A stretch of DNA of 6,476 bases from assembly GCA_023489135.1 (NCBI GenBank), contig JAMDCE010000136.1, positions 1 to 6,476 of the forward strand, given 5' to 3'. The stretch's first letter is position 1; every line of letters starts with the position of its first letter. Made by a program: the position numbers and the translations under genes. This DNA is from Chloroflexota bacterium. Its GTDB lineage: Bacteria; Chloroflexota; Chloroflexia; JAMDCE01. The notes below the pieces were generated by a model, which saw only the letters and a program-made list of their open reading frames with translations, was not told the origin of the DNA and did not search any database. Positions 1-6,476 of this stretch are shown in pieces.

Positions 1-90
1 GTAGGGGGTGATACGTCGTTGAAAGAGATATTGGCCGCCCATCACTGCCTTACCATCGAGATTCTCTCTACGAATGAGATAAGTCGTAAG

Positions 91-100
91 AAAGGTAAGG
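91..100 (+). promoter_or_regulatory. Ribosome binding site that supports a TTG start
   Basis: The stretch aaaggtaagg is purine-rich and contains two Shine-Dalgarno-like cores. AAAGG at 91-95 lies 8 nt before the TTG codon at 104, which is a good spacing; AAGG at 97-100 lies only 3 nt before it. An in-frame ATG at 74-76 is closed two codons later by TAA at 80-82, so it cannot start the large gene. No other ATG, GTG or TTG lies in frame between that stop and 104. Together with the signal peptide that begins right at 104, this fixes the start. I found no convincing -35/-10 pair in positions 1-90; the promoter may lie outside the window. Confidence 0.65.
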
Positions 101-103
101 AAT

Positions 104-178
104 TTGAAGAGACTCGCAACACTATTGGCAGTTTTGCTCGTGACAACGTTTGTCTTGACAGGGCAGAGAGCATCTGCT
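104..178 (+). other. Sec-type signal peptide of the modular protein
   Basis: The first 25 residues have a basic N-region (MKR), an uncharged hydrophobic core rich in Leu, Val and Ala, and a polar end with small residues at -3 and -1 (Ala-Ser-Ala before Gln26). Cleavage two residues later, after Ala27, is also possible. There is no lipobox cysteine, so this is a type I signal peptide rather than a lipoprotein signal, and no twin-arginine motif. Confidence 0.85.
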
Positions 179-3100
179 CAGGCCCAAGTCGCACCGTGGA
201 ATGGTGTACCTCATCTAACAGTTGACTATAACCAGGATATAGAAACCTGGTGGTCACAGCACCCGTTCAATCCACAATCGGGAAACTACCGCCCCGATAT
301 TCAGTCCCCCAGCAATCAGGTCAATGCTCAAACCCAGTTCGGTGGAGATATTCAGGCCGCTATCGATTCCCTTCCCTCCAGTGGCGGCACCGTTTATCTG
401 CCGGCCGGGACGTATAACTCGGCGTTCAACGTAATCGGCAAGAGCAATGTCCACATCATCTCCGATGGCGGCGCCGTAATCCAGAGTGGGGGTACAACTC
501 AAGTGGCCGGCTGCCAGTTGGCGACCGACTACCAGGCCTTCAACTTGGCCGTCGCCAGCAAAGACCCCAGCGCCGTCGCTTGCGCCACAACCAATCGCGT
601 CAGCAATGTCTATTTCAAGAATCTGACGTTCGATGGGGCTGGCTCGAGCTTGATCGCGGTAACCGTTAATGCCGCGATGGACGTCGTCTTTGACAATATC
701 ACCTTCCAGAACTATCGGGACCCGGGCGATGAATACCACCGTGGCCTGATAAGTGGCTCGGCGGTACTGGACAATATCTGGGTCAGAAATAGCCATTTCG
801 TTGGCAGCGAAGCATTTGCCCTTTATCTAGATGGCTTGCACGGCGGTGGGGTTATCAACTCCACGATCGATGGCAATTTCCGCCGGGGCAATCTACTCTT
901 CCTCACCAACGACGACTTTACCAAAGACTACAACGGCAATGGCACTTTTGACCCCTGGGAGATAAGAAGCGCCCAGCATAATGTTGTCTACGGCAATACA
1001 TTCGCCGGCGGCACTTACGATGTCGTCAGCGCAACCGGAAGAGACAACCTGGTCAAGAACAATACCGTCCAGAACCGGGTCACTACTCTCGCCAGCTTTG
1101 AATCGAAGACGGCTCTAGTCAACGATACCTTCGTTTACCAGTACTACGGCAATCGGATCGTGGGCAACCGGACAACATCGGCGGGCTCCTTCTTGGAGAT
1201 TACTGCCGCTACTTGCCCGGCCGGGCAGACGAATATCGCTAGAGTGGGCCAGTACCAGGTCAGAGACAACAACAGCCAGGATGCCGCCGGCCAGGCGGTA
1301 AACGAGATCAACACTTCGTGCGATACCATCGAAGGCCCCAACGTCGTGTCGAACAACTGCTTCGGCTCGCAGTGCACCGGTGGGACCACTCCGACACCGG
1401 TGTCGACACAGACCTCCACCCCAGTCCCATCACCGACAACTCCTGCGACCACGCCAGTCCCGCCGCCTCCCACCGGCTCCGGTGCGGCTGGTTTCCCCCT
1501 CGGCGTATTCGAGGATGGAAACATGACGTACGGCGTCTCGGCCGATTTTGAGGCGATGATCAATGACCTGAAATCGCACGCCCTTGACGCCGTTCTGTTC
1601 ACGAATAACTCCGCCCAGCGAGACGAGCCTATGCTCTCGGTTTCGGACCGACTAGGCTTCAACGTCTATTTCGCTCCTCACTATGAGCTGGACCGAAATT
1701 GGTGGCCAGCCAACGTGGCGGCAACGATCGACAATGCCAGATCGGCTATTTATCCGCTGGTAGACCTGGTCAACGGCCACGCAAGTGTCAAGGGTTACAA
1801 TGTTGCCGACGAGCCGACCAATGACCAGCAGGATAAGGTTGCCTTAGCCGTTCAGGCCTTCCGAGAGCGTGACCCCGGTGGAGCTATCGCGCCGATCCTG
1901 ATCGGCATCAACCGTGCCGAGCCGATCTTCGATGCCGCCAAACCCAGCCCGATGCTGATCGACGTGTACCCGGTTGGCTATGCTAATCCTGCCTGCGATT
2001 TCACGATGACCGGCTTTGGATACACCGATCAGGATTTTTCCAGCTATGTCAGGACGATAACCAGAAACAAGCCGGCTGATACGCCCCTGTGGATCATCTT
2101 GCAGATCCACAACTTCGGCACCGACCCGCTTTATTCGCTGCGCCAACCGACTGTGCCAGAGGTGAGGGCGCAGAACTGGATGGCTATCGGAGAAGGGGCA
2201 ACCGGTATCTTCTGGTTCATCTACAGCAGCGAGCAGGGCTGGACCGGGCTGAAAGACAACCCGACCTTGTTCCAGGAAGTCTCGTCGCTGGCGAGCCGGG
2301 TGGCGCCCCTCAGAAGCACGCTTCTGGGCCTGCACCGAACCGGCGATCAGTTCACGGTTTCTGGCGGACCGAACCCCTACGTCAGCACCCTGACTAACAA
2401 AGATGGAACGAAGACCTACGCTGTGGTTGTCAACAAGGGCAGTTGTGGGAGCGACCAAAGCCTATCGGTCAGCTCCGTTGGCCTTCAGGGGCAATTGAGG
2501 GACCTGGAAACGAATCGGGTCTATGCCCTGGGCGCGCCGATCACTTTCAGGCCAGGCGATGGCAAGATCTTCGAGCTTGTCGGCGCCGGGTTAGCTACTA
2601 CGACGCCTTCGCCAACATCCGTGGCGAGCCCGAGCCCCTCTCCAATTGTCAGTGGCGCCAATCTCGTCGCGAACCCATCATTTGAAGCAGATGACGGCAG
2701 TGGCTATCCGGCGGGCTGGGCGAACAGGCCAAATGGCATGCTCGACACCTCGGTCGCTCATTCCGGCAGCGCGTCACTGCAGATGACCGGGCCGGCCGAC
2801 GTTTACTCTTATCAGAACCTGGACCTCCAGCCAAACAAGCAATACACCCTCTCCTATTGGATCAAGACGCAGGGCGTCTCCGGGCAAGGGGTAGCAATGC
2901 GCTATCCTCAGTTGAACGCATCAACGGACATCCTGGCTCAGGCGCCCTTCACCAACGGGACGAACGATTGGACCCAGGTCGTCGCGACCTTCACCACGCC
3001 TTCGGGCTACGCAAGTGGAAGGCTTGATGTTCAGTGGCAACTGAATGCAGGGGACGTGGCCTGGATCGATGATGTCGCTCTGTGCGAAGGACCGGTACCT

Positions 3101-3691
3101 TGCGGTGGCAGCGTTCCTCCTGTGCCGACGCAGAACCCGGCATCGTATCCGTCGCCGACGGCCACTCAAGCGTCGACACCGAAGCCGACATCGACCCCTG
3201 TTCCAATCTCGCCGCCTGTTCCGACCTCGCCGCCCAAGGCCACGAACCTGGCCGCAAACTCGTCGTTTGAAACAAACGGCGGTGGTTACCCGGCGAACTG
3301 GGTGAGCAGGTCGAACGGCAGTTGGGATTCCACGGTCGCCCATAGCGGAAAAGCATCGCTGAAGATGACTGGGCCGGCGGATGTCTACTCGTATCAAGAC
3401 CTGAACCTTCAGCCCAACAAGCAGTACACCCTGTCCTACTGGGTCAAGACGCAGGGAGTTACGGGACGCGGGGTGACAATGCGCTATCCTCAATTGAATA
3501 CGCCCACGGACATGCGGCCTGTAACGCCGCTCACCAATGGAACGAAGGATTGGACCAGGGTCACGGCTACGTTCTCTACGCCCGCAAGCTACACGAGTGG
3601 AAGACTCGACGTAATGTGGGAATTGAACGCGGGAGAAGCAGCCTGGATAGACGACATCTCTTTGTGCGAAGGCACGTCGCCCTGTAACTAG
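104..3691 (+). CDS. Secreted modular protein: beta-helix, GH-A-like barrel, two CBM4/9-like modules
   Basis: A 1195-residue exported protein, probably a polysaccharide-active enzyme. It starts at TTG. Residues 1-25 form a signal peptide (MKR, hydrophobic core 4-20, cleavage near ASA-QA). Residues about 75-425 look like a right-handed parallel beta-helix of the pectate-lyase superfamily, opening with GGDIQAAIDSLPSSGGTVYLP and followed by short turns rich in N, G and V. Residues 427-460 are a Thr/Pro/Val linker. Residues about 461-730 resemble a clan GH-A TIM barrel, with YNVADEP at 565-571 (candidate acid/base E570) and PLWIILQIHN at 661-670 on the strand expected to carry the nucleophile. Residues about 735-828 look like the beta-sandwich that often follows such barrels. 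After a Pro/Ser/Thr linker come two related jelly-roll modules (853-1000, 1048-1194) of CBM4/9 type, split by a second long linker. There is no C-terminal anchor, so release from the cell is likely. The domain assignments come from motif reading only; substrate and reaction type (lyase or hydrolase) are unknown. It is convergent with the transporter gene downstream. Confidence 0.9.
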   Translation: MKRLATLLAVLLVTTFVLTGQRASAQAQVAPWNGVPHLTVDYNQDIETWWSQHPFNPQSGNYRPDIQSPSNQVNAQTQFGGDIQAAIDSLPSSGGTVYLPAGTYNSAFNVIGKSNVHIISDGGAVIQSGGTTQVAGCQLATDYQAFNLAVASKDPSAVACATTNRVSNVYFKNLTFDGAGSSLIAVTVNAAMDVVFDNITFQNYRDPGDEYHRGLISGSAVLDNIWVRNSHFVGSEAFALYLDGLHGGGVINSTIDGNFRRGNLLFLTNDDFTKDYNGNGTFDPWEIRSAQHNVVYGNTFAGGTYDVVSATGRDNLVKNNTVQNRVTTLASFESKTALVNDTFVYQYYGNRIVGNRTTSAGSFLEITAATCPAGQTNIARVGQYQVRDNNSQDAAGQAVNEINTSCDTIEGPNVVSNNCFGSQCTGGTTPTPVSTQTSTPVPSPTTPATTPVPPPPTGSGAAGFPLGVFEDGNMTYGVSADFEAMINDLKSHALDAVLFTNNSAQRDEPMLSVSDRLGFNVYFAPHYELDRNWWPANVAATIDNARSAIYPLVDLVNGHASVKGYNVADEPTNDQQDKVALAVQAFRERDPGGAIAPILIGINRAEPIFDAAKPSPMLIDVYPVGYANPACDFTMTGFGYTDQDFSSYVRTITRNKPADTPLWIILQIHNFGTDPLYSLRQPTVPEVRAQNWMAIGEGATGIFWFIYSSEQGWTGLKDNPTLFQEVSSLASRVAPLRSTLLGLHRTGDQFTVSGGPNPYVSTLTNKDGTKTYAVVVNKGSCGSDQSLSVSSVGLQGQLRDLETNRVYALGAPITFRPGDGKIFELVGAGLATTTPSPTSVASPSPSPIVSGANLVANPSFEADDGSGYPAGWANRPNGMLDTSVAHSGSASLQMTGPADVYSYQNLDLQPNKQYTLSYWIKTQGVSGQGVAMRYPQLNASTDILAQAPFTNGTNDWTQVVATFTTPSGYASGRLDVQWQLNAGDVAWIDDVALCEGPVPCGGSVPPVPTQNPASYPSPTATQASTPKPTSTPVPISPPVPTSPPKATNLAANSSFETNGGGYPANWVSRSNGSWDSTVAHSGKASLKMTGPADVYSYQDLNLQPNKQYTLSYWVKTQGVTGRGVTMRYPQLNTPTDMRPVTPLTNGTKDWTRVTATFSTPASYTSGRLDVMWELNAGEAAWIDDISLCEGTSPCN
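2660..3685 (+). repeat. Tandem duplication of a CBM4/9-like module
   Basis: Two copies of one module lie in the C-terminal third of the secreted protein: residues 853-1000 (bases 2660-3103) and 1048-1194 (bases 3245-3685), separated by a Pro/Thr/Ser linker. By hand alignment about 103 of 147 positions are identical, roughly 70 percent, with one single-residue gap near the start. Each opens NL-AN-SFE and ends WIDD-LCEG, followed by a second Cys, so a Cys pair closes each module (994/1000 and 1189/1194). The opening and closing signatures are those of CBM4/9-like jelly-rolls; carbohydrate binding is inferred from that resemblance. The middle of the module (MTGPADVYSYQ, LQPNKQYTLSYW, MRYPQLN) is almost unchanged, while two surface-like patches differ. 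Confidence 0.85.
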
Positions 3692-3744
3692 GCGGTTCTC
3701 CGGCCCCCGGCTCGCCTGAAAGTCGGCCGTCGTGAGATCGAATG

Positions 3745-3781
3745 ATACCCCTGCGCGGGTTCCGAACCCGCGCAGGGGTGT
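3745..3781. terminator. Strong hairpin between convergent genes, possible bidirectional terminator
   Basis: Bases 3748-3761 (CCCCTGCGCGGGTT) pair perfectly with 3765-3778 (AACCCGCGCAGGGG) around a 3-nt loop, CCG. The stem extends by A3747-T3779, a G-T wobble and A3745-T3781. It begins 56 nt after the stop of the secreted-protein gene and about 100 nt beyond the stop of the transporter gene on the other strand, a classic place for a shared terminator. No clean T-run follows on either strand (TGTTGCC on plus, TATCATTCGAT on minus), so it is not a textbook intrinsic terminator. It might instead protect mRNA 3' ends or block read-through. Confidence 0.6.
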
Positions 3782-3855
3782 TGCCACGAAGAGCATTCAG
3801 TCTCGCGCCGGCCCTGTGGGCGGCGTGGATTCGGAGAGCCGCGCTCCTTTAGAGT

Positions 3856-3871
3856 GGCCTTAGAAAAGGCC
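3856..3871 (-). terminator. Small hairpin just after the transporter stop
   Basis: GGCCTT at 3856-3861 pairs with AAGGCC at 3866-3871 around a 4-nt loop. Read on the minus strand, it starts 10 nt after the stop codon of the MFS gene. It is followed by ACTCTAAAGG rather than a T-run, so termination is doubtful and the 6-bp stem could be chance. The palindrome CCCCGGGG at 3870-3877 abuts it. Confidence 0.25.
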
Positions 3872-3881
3872 CCGGGGACGC

Positions 3882-5273
3882 CTACCGCACCTTGCCCCTG
3901 GCCAGCGATGCGAATACGCCCCCGAAACAAAGCACTGCAAAGACCGTGAATGCCATTCTCGTGCTGCTCAGGAACTGTGGATAGAACTCGGGCGTGATCT
4001 GCACCCTTCCGACGTACAGAGTGAGTATCAGCATCACGATACCCATGCTGAGCATCATCCCGATTGACCTCATCGTTGCCAGCGTTCCTGCGGCTACCCC
4101 ATAGTATTTCCTCTCCACCGAGCTCATCACGGCATTGGTGTTGGGGGAGGAGAAGAGCGCAAAGCCGAAGCCCAGGATGACCAGACTGGCGACGATGAAC
4201 TCGAGACTGGTCGTGGCGTCCAGAAAAACGAACAGGAAGAGGCCTATCGCCGTGAGTGCCATTCCCAGCGAGGCCACGATTCTCGGCTCGATTCGGTCGG
4301 AAATCCGGCCGGCAAGCGGTGAGAATATCGTCATCATTATCGGCTGAGACACCAGGACCAGGCCGGCTTCCTGCGGGCCAAGTCCCTTCGCGTACTGCAA
4401 GTATAGGCTGAGCAGAAATCCGATAGCAGAGGTGGCGCTATAGTTGATCAGCGCTGCCATATTTGAGAGAGCGAACACCAAATTGTGTCGGAAGAGACCA
4501 ACATCGAAGACCGGGCTCTTCATTCTCGTCTCCAGACTGATGAACGCGAATGCCCCCGCGATGCCAGCCAGGAATAGCCACATTCCAAGCGCACCTGGCA
4601 ATAGGGTGAATCCGTACATTACTGCCACGAGCGTCAGGCTATACACGACAGACCCGGTCAGGTCGAACTTCTCGCCGCGGGCCTCGGCCCATTCCCCTTT
4701 GAGCTTCAGGAAAGTGAGGGGAATGATGATCAATCCCAGCGGGACGTTGACCAGGAAGATGCTCCTCCAGCCGAAATTCTGGGTCAGGAAGCCGCCCAAG
4801 AAGGGCCCCAGCGAGAGCCCGGAGTAGACCGCGGCGACATTTATGCCCAAAGCGCGGCCTCGCTCACCGGCGGGAAATACCGAAGTCAGAATGGCCACCG
4901 AAGTGCCCGCGATCATGGCGCTGCCGATCCCCTGCAAGACGCGCAGCGTGATCAGTGCAAGAGCCGAGCTTGCCATCGCGGAAAGCAAGGAGGCCACCGT
5001 ATAGACGAAGATGCCGTAGACGAAGATCCGCTTCCGGCCGTGAATGTCGGCCAGCCTTCCGAGGGGCACGAGAAACATGGCGGAGGCCAGGATGAACGAG
5101 GTGGCCACCCAGCTAAGGGTGACCGCATCCGCAGCGAACTCATTTCCAATCGAGGGGAGAGCGATATTTATGGAGGCCGACATAAAGGGTGTAAGAAACG
5201 AGACCAGCGTAGTGACAAACAGGATCGAGTTCTTGTCGATTGCGACGTCCGCGCCTGTCCTACTCTTCATCAT
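3882..5273 (-). CDS. MFS transporter, DHA2 (EmrB/QacA-like) family, about 14 membrane helices
   Basis: A 463-residue inner-membrane carrier of the major facilitator superfamily, probably a proton-driven exporter of small molecules. Diagnostic motifs read directly: motif A GRLADIHGRKRIF (72-84), motif B LRVLQGIGSAM (110-120) with the in-membrane Arg111, motif C GLSLGPFLGG (152-161) typical of antiporters, and the WRSIFLVNVPLG signature (169-180) common in DHA2 members. A second motif-A-like loop, GRISDRIEPR, is at 322-331. Hydrophobic segments number about 14, including the extra central pair around 205-247, and the length fits the family. The TM1 motif usually written LDxTIVNVALP reads FMSASINIALP here, so the acidic residue is replaced by Met31. 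The start has two tandem ATGs at 5271-5273 and 5268-5270; AGGA at 5277-5280 is 3 nt from the first and 6 nt from the second, so translation may really begin at 5270. Substrate unknown; the 'drug' label is only family-level. Confidence 0.93.
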   Translation of the reverse strand: MMKSRTGADVAIDKNSILFVTTLVSFLTPFMSASINIALPSIGNEFAADAVTLSWVATSFILASAMFLVPLGRLADIHGRKRIFVYGIFVYTVASLLSAMASSALALITLRVLQGIGSAMIAGTSVAILTSVFPAGERGRALGINVAAVYSGLSLGPFLGGFLTQNFGWRSIFLVNVPLGLIIIPLTFLKLKGEWAEARGEKFDLTGSVVYSLTLVAVMYGFTLLPGALGMWLFLAGIAGAFAFISLETRMKSPVFDVGLFRHNLVFALSNMAALINYSATSAIGFLLSLYLQYAKGLGPQEAGLVLVSQPIMMTIFSPLAGRISDRIEPRIVASLGMALTAIGLFLFVFLDATTSLEFIVASLVILGFGFALFSSPNTNAVMSSVERKYYGVAAGTLATMRSIGMMLSMGIVMLILTLYVGRVQITPEFYPQFLSSTRMAFTVFAVLCFGGVFASLARGKVR

Positions 5274-5276
5274 TCG

Positions 5277-5281
5277 TCCTC
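5277..5281 (-). promoter_or_regulatory. Ribosome binding site of the MFS gene
   Basis: On the minus strand GAGGA precedes the tandem start ATGATG. Its 3' edge is 3 nt from the first ATG and 6 nt from the second; the second spacing is closer to the usual 5-9 nt, which favours initiation at 5270 and a 462-residue product. The difference is only one Met. Confidence 0.55.
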
Positions 5282-5330
5282 AACCAATCCTTCGGTGAGA
5301 CTGTTGCTGCCTGCCAACGCCAATGATACC

Positions 5331-5359
5331 ATAATGTGCCAAACAGCCCGCGCCGGCAA
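5331..5359 (-). promoter_or_regulatory. Possible sigma-70-like promoter for the MFS gene
   Basis: On the minus strand TTGCCG (5354-5359) is followed after 17 bp by CATTAT (5331-5336). Each box matches 4 of 6 consensus bases and the spacing is ideal. It lies within the 105-bp gap after the YchF-family stop and about 60 bp before the MFS start, which would let the transporter be transcribed on its own. Such matches arise by chance, and no clear operator palindrome was found next to it. Confidence 0.35.
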
Positions 5360-5378
5360 GCCCCACCATGATCCCTGC

Positions 5379-6476
5379 TCACCCGTTGTGAAGGAACTGC
5401 GCTACATCTCCATCTCGGAAGATGTAGCTGCGCCCCTCGGTGCGAAGCAGGCCGCGCTTGCGCGCCTCGGCCAGGCTGCCGCAGATGAGCAGATCGTCGT
5501 TTCCCACGACTTCGGCACGGATGAAGGCCCTGGCGATACTAGTGTGAATGACAGCGGCGGCCTCTACTGCGCTAGCCCCGCGTTTCAACGTCCAGGCGCG
5601 TACTTCGTCCTCGCCGACGGTGAAGTAGGAAATGAGGTCGAGCAGCTCATAGGAAAGCTGGATGACCCGGTCCAGCGCTGGCTCGGCAACTCCCCACGCC
5701 ACGAGGAACTCAGCGGCCTCTTCCGGCGAAAGCTCGGCCAGGTCCATCTCCAGCCGGCCGGCGATGGCCTTGACCCGGGTCCCCGCATCTTCCCAGCGAG
5801 CCCGGACCCGCTCCACCATCTCCGGGTCGGCGCCGCCGTCGTCGGTGTTGAGCAGGATCAGCCAGGGCTTCTGCGTCAGAAGACAATACCCGCGCAGTAA
5901 CCTCTCATCCGCAGGAGCGAGCGCGACCGACCGTGCCGGCTTGCCGTCAGCGAGAGCGCCCTGGATGTCCTGCAGGAGGGTGTACTCCTGCGCTCGCGTT
6001 TTCTGCTCGGCCTCGGTGCCCTTTTTCAGGCGCACTTCTTTCTCCAGTCGCTCCAGTCGCTTTTCGACGATGGCCAAGTCGGCGAGGAGCAGCTCCGTCG
6101 AGAGTATCTCAAGATCGCGCTCGGGATCGACGGTCCCGAGCGGATGGGCGACAGTCTCGTTGGTGAAGGCGCGGACGATGATGAGCAGCGCATCGCAGTT
6201 GCGCAACTGGGCGAGAAGCTGACTGCCCTGGCTGTCGTTGCCCATCCCCTGCGCCAGTCCGGCGACGTCGATGTAGCATACCTCCGCCGGTGTCACTTTC
6301 TTGGGGCGAAATAGCGCGGCCAGCGCTGTCAGCCGCGGGTCAGGCACCTTGACGACCGCCTGGTTCGGCGCGCTGGTGGGCGCCGAGAAGGTGGCGATGG
6401 GAACCTTTGCCCGACTTAGCGCGTTGAACACGACGGTCTTGCCGGCGCTTGGCAGGCCCATAATTCCAATTTCCAT
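5379..6476 (-). CDS. ychF: Divergent YchF/OLA1-family P-loop NTPase
   Basis: A 365-residue Obg-superfamily NTPase, close to the 363 residues of E. coli YchF, which is a ribosome-associated ATPase linked to stress responses. G1 P-loop GLPSAGKT is at 7-14 and G3 DVAG at 70-73. The family helix LEILSTELLLADL is at 122-134 and leads into a charged coiled coil (about 135-185). The C-terminal TGS-like domain carries SYFTVGEDEVRAWTL (283-297) and ends RDGDVAQFLHNG. His111 lines up with the catalytically implicated His114 of E. coli YchF. Departures from the norm: the NxxE motif that gives YchF its ATP preference reads NTDD (210-213); the redox Cys35 segment FPFCTIEPN becomes FSAPTSAPN with no Cys; the P-loop has SAGKT instead of NVGKS. 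The start ATG is the last three bases of the window, and its RBS is not visible. The residue pattern before the P-loop suggests the gene is complete. It could be a paralogue rather than the housekeeping copy, so the symbol marks the family only. Confidence 0.88.
   Translation of the reverse strand: MEIGIMGLPSAGKTVVFNALSRAKVPIATFSAPTSAPNQAVVKVPDPRLTALAALFRPKKVTPAEVCYIDVAGLAQGMGNDSQGSQLLAQLRNCDALLIIVRAFTNETVAHPLGTVDPERDLEILSTELLLADLAIVEKRLERLEKEVRLKKGTEAEQKTRAQEYTLLQDIQGALADGKPARSVALAPADERLLRGYCLLTQKPWLILLNTDDGGADPEMVERVRARWEDAGTRVKAIAGRLEMDLAELSPEEAAEFLVAWGVAEPALDRVIQLSYELLDLISYFTVGEDEVRAWTLKRGASAVEAAAVIHTSIARAFIRAEVVGNDDLLICGSLAEARKRGLLRTEGRSYIFRDGDVAQFLHNG

Noticed and set aside
1..90. Search for a promoter of the secreted-protein gene
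   Set aside because: Candidate -35-like words (TTGAAA at 19-24, TTGGCC at 31-36) have no -10-like partner at 16-18 bp.
19..225. Small plus-strand ORF (68 codons, TTG start) across the leader and the start of the secreted-protein gene
   Set aside because: It overlaps the signal-peptide region in another frame, has no ribosome binding site I can see, and its product shows no recognisable features.
1382..1480. Thr/Pro-rich stretch considered as a nucleotide tandem repeat
   Set aside because: The repetition is only in amino-acid composition (Pro, Thr, Val, Ser); the DNA has no regular unit. It is best read as a flexible interdomain linker.
2921..3796. Long minus-strand ORF (291 codons) opposite the C-terminal modules
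   Set aside because: It lies antisense to clear repeated binding modules, is strongly Arg-rich, and reads as the reverse shadow of the real gene.
5040..5900. Long plus-strand ORF (286 codons) across the transporter start, the intergenic gap and the YchF-family gene
   Set aside because: It runs antisense to two well-supported genes and its product has no domain-like pattern; high GC commonly leaves such open antisense frames.
5972..5991. Inverted repeat GCAGGAG/CTCCTGC with a 6-nt loop
   Set aside because: It lies inside the YchF-family gene and encodes part of the coiled coil (QEYTLLQ); 7 bp of pairing in coding DNA is easily chance.

Overview
The window is about 6.5 kb of moderately GC-rich bacterial DNA. 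It holds three substantial genes packed tightly, with no RNA gene, mobile element or CRISPR array that I can see. The best guess for the organism is a free-living, Gram-positive-like or monoderm environmental bacterium, most plausibly a member of the Chloroflexota. The clues are long Thr/Pro/Ser/Val-rich linkers in a very large secreted protein, a divergent YchF-type GTPase beginning MEIGIMGLPSAGKT, and a DHA2-type transporter with an atypical first membrane helix. This placement is an inference from style and has moderate to low certainty.

Layout. Positions 1-103 are a short leader with a ribosome binding site for the first gene. Positions 104-3691 (+) encode a 1195-residue exported modular protein. 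Its order is signal peptide, right-handed beta-helix of pectate-lyase type, Pro/Thr linker, TIM-barrel domain resembling clan GH-A glycoside hydrolases, beta-sandwich, linker, CBM4/9-like jelly-roll, linker, and a second copy of the same jelly-roll. Positions 3692-3881 are a convergent intergenic spacer with a strong 14-bp hairpin and a smaller one. Positions 3882-5273 (-) encode a 14-helix MFS transporter of the DHA2 (EmrB/QacA) type. Positions 5274-5378 are its leader, with a possible sigma-70-like promoter. Positions 5379-6476 (-) encode a divergent YchF/OLA1-family P-loop NTPase whose start codon lies exactly on the window edge.

How the genes relate. The secreted protein stands alone on the plus strand and most likely binds and cuts, or remodels, an extracellular polysaccharide. 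The transporter and the YchF homologue are co-directional on the minus strand, but 105 bp separates them and the transporter seems to have its own promoter, so a functional link is not implied. The most interesting material is the modular protein: its combination of two putative catalytic folds, an EF-hand-like calcium loop inside the beta-helix, an apparent Gln where the second catalytic Glu of clan GH-A would be expected, and a recently duplicated binding module. Next is the YchF homologue, which has lost the usual redox cysteine and has an altered nucleotide-specificity motif.
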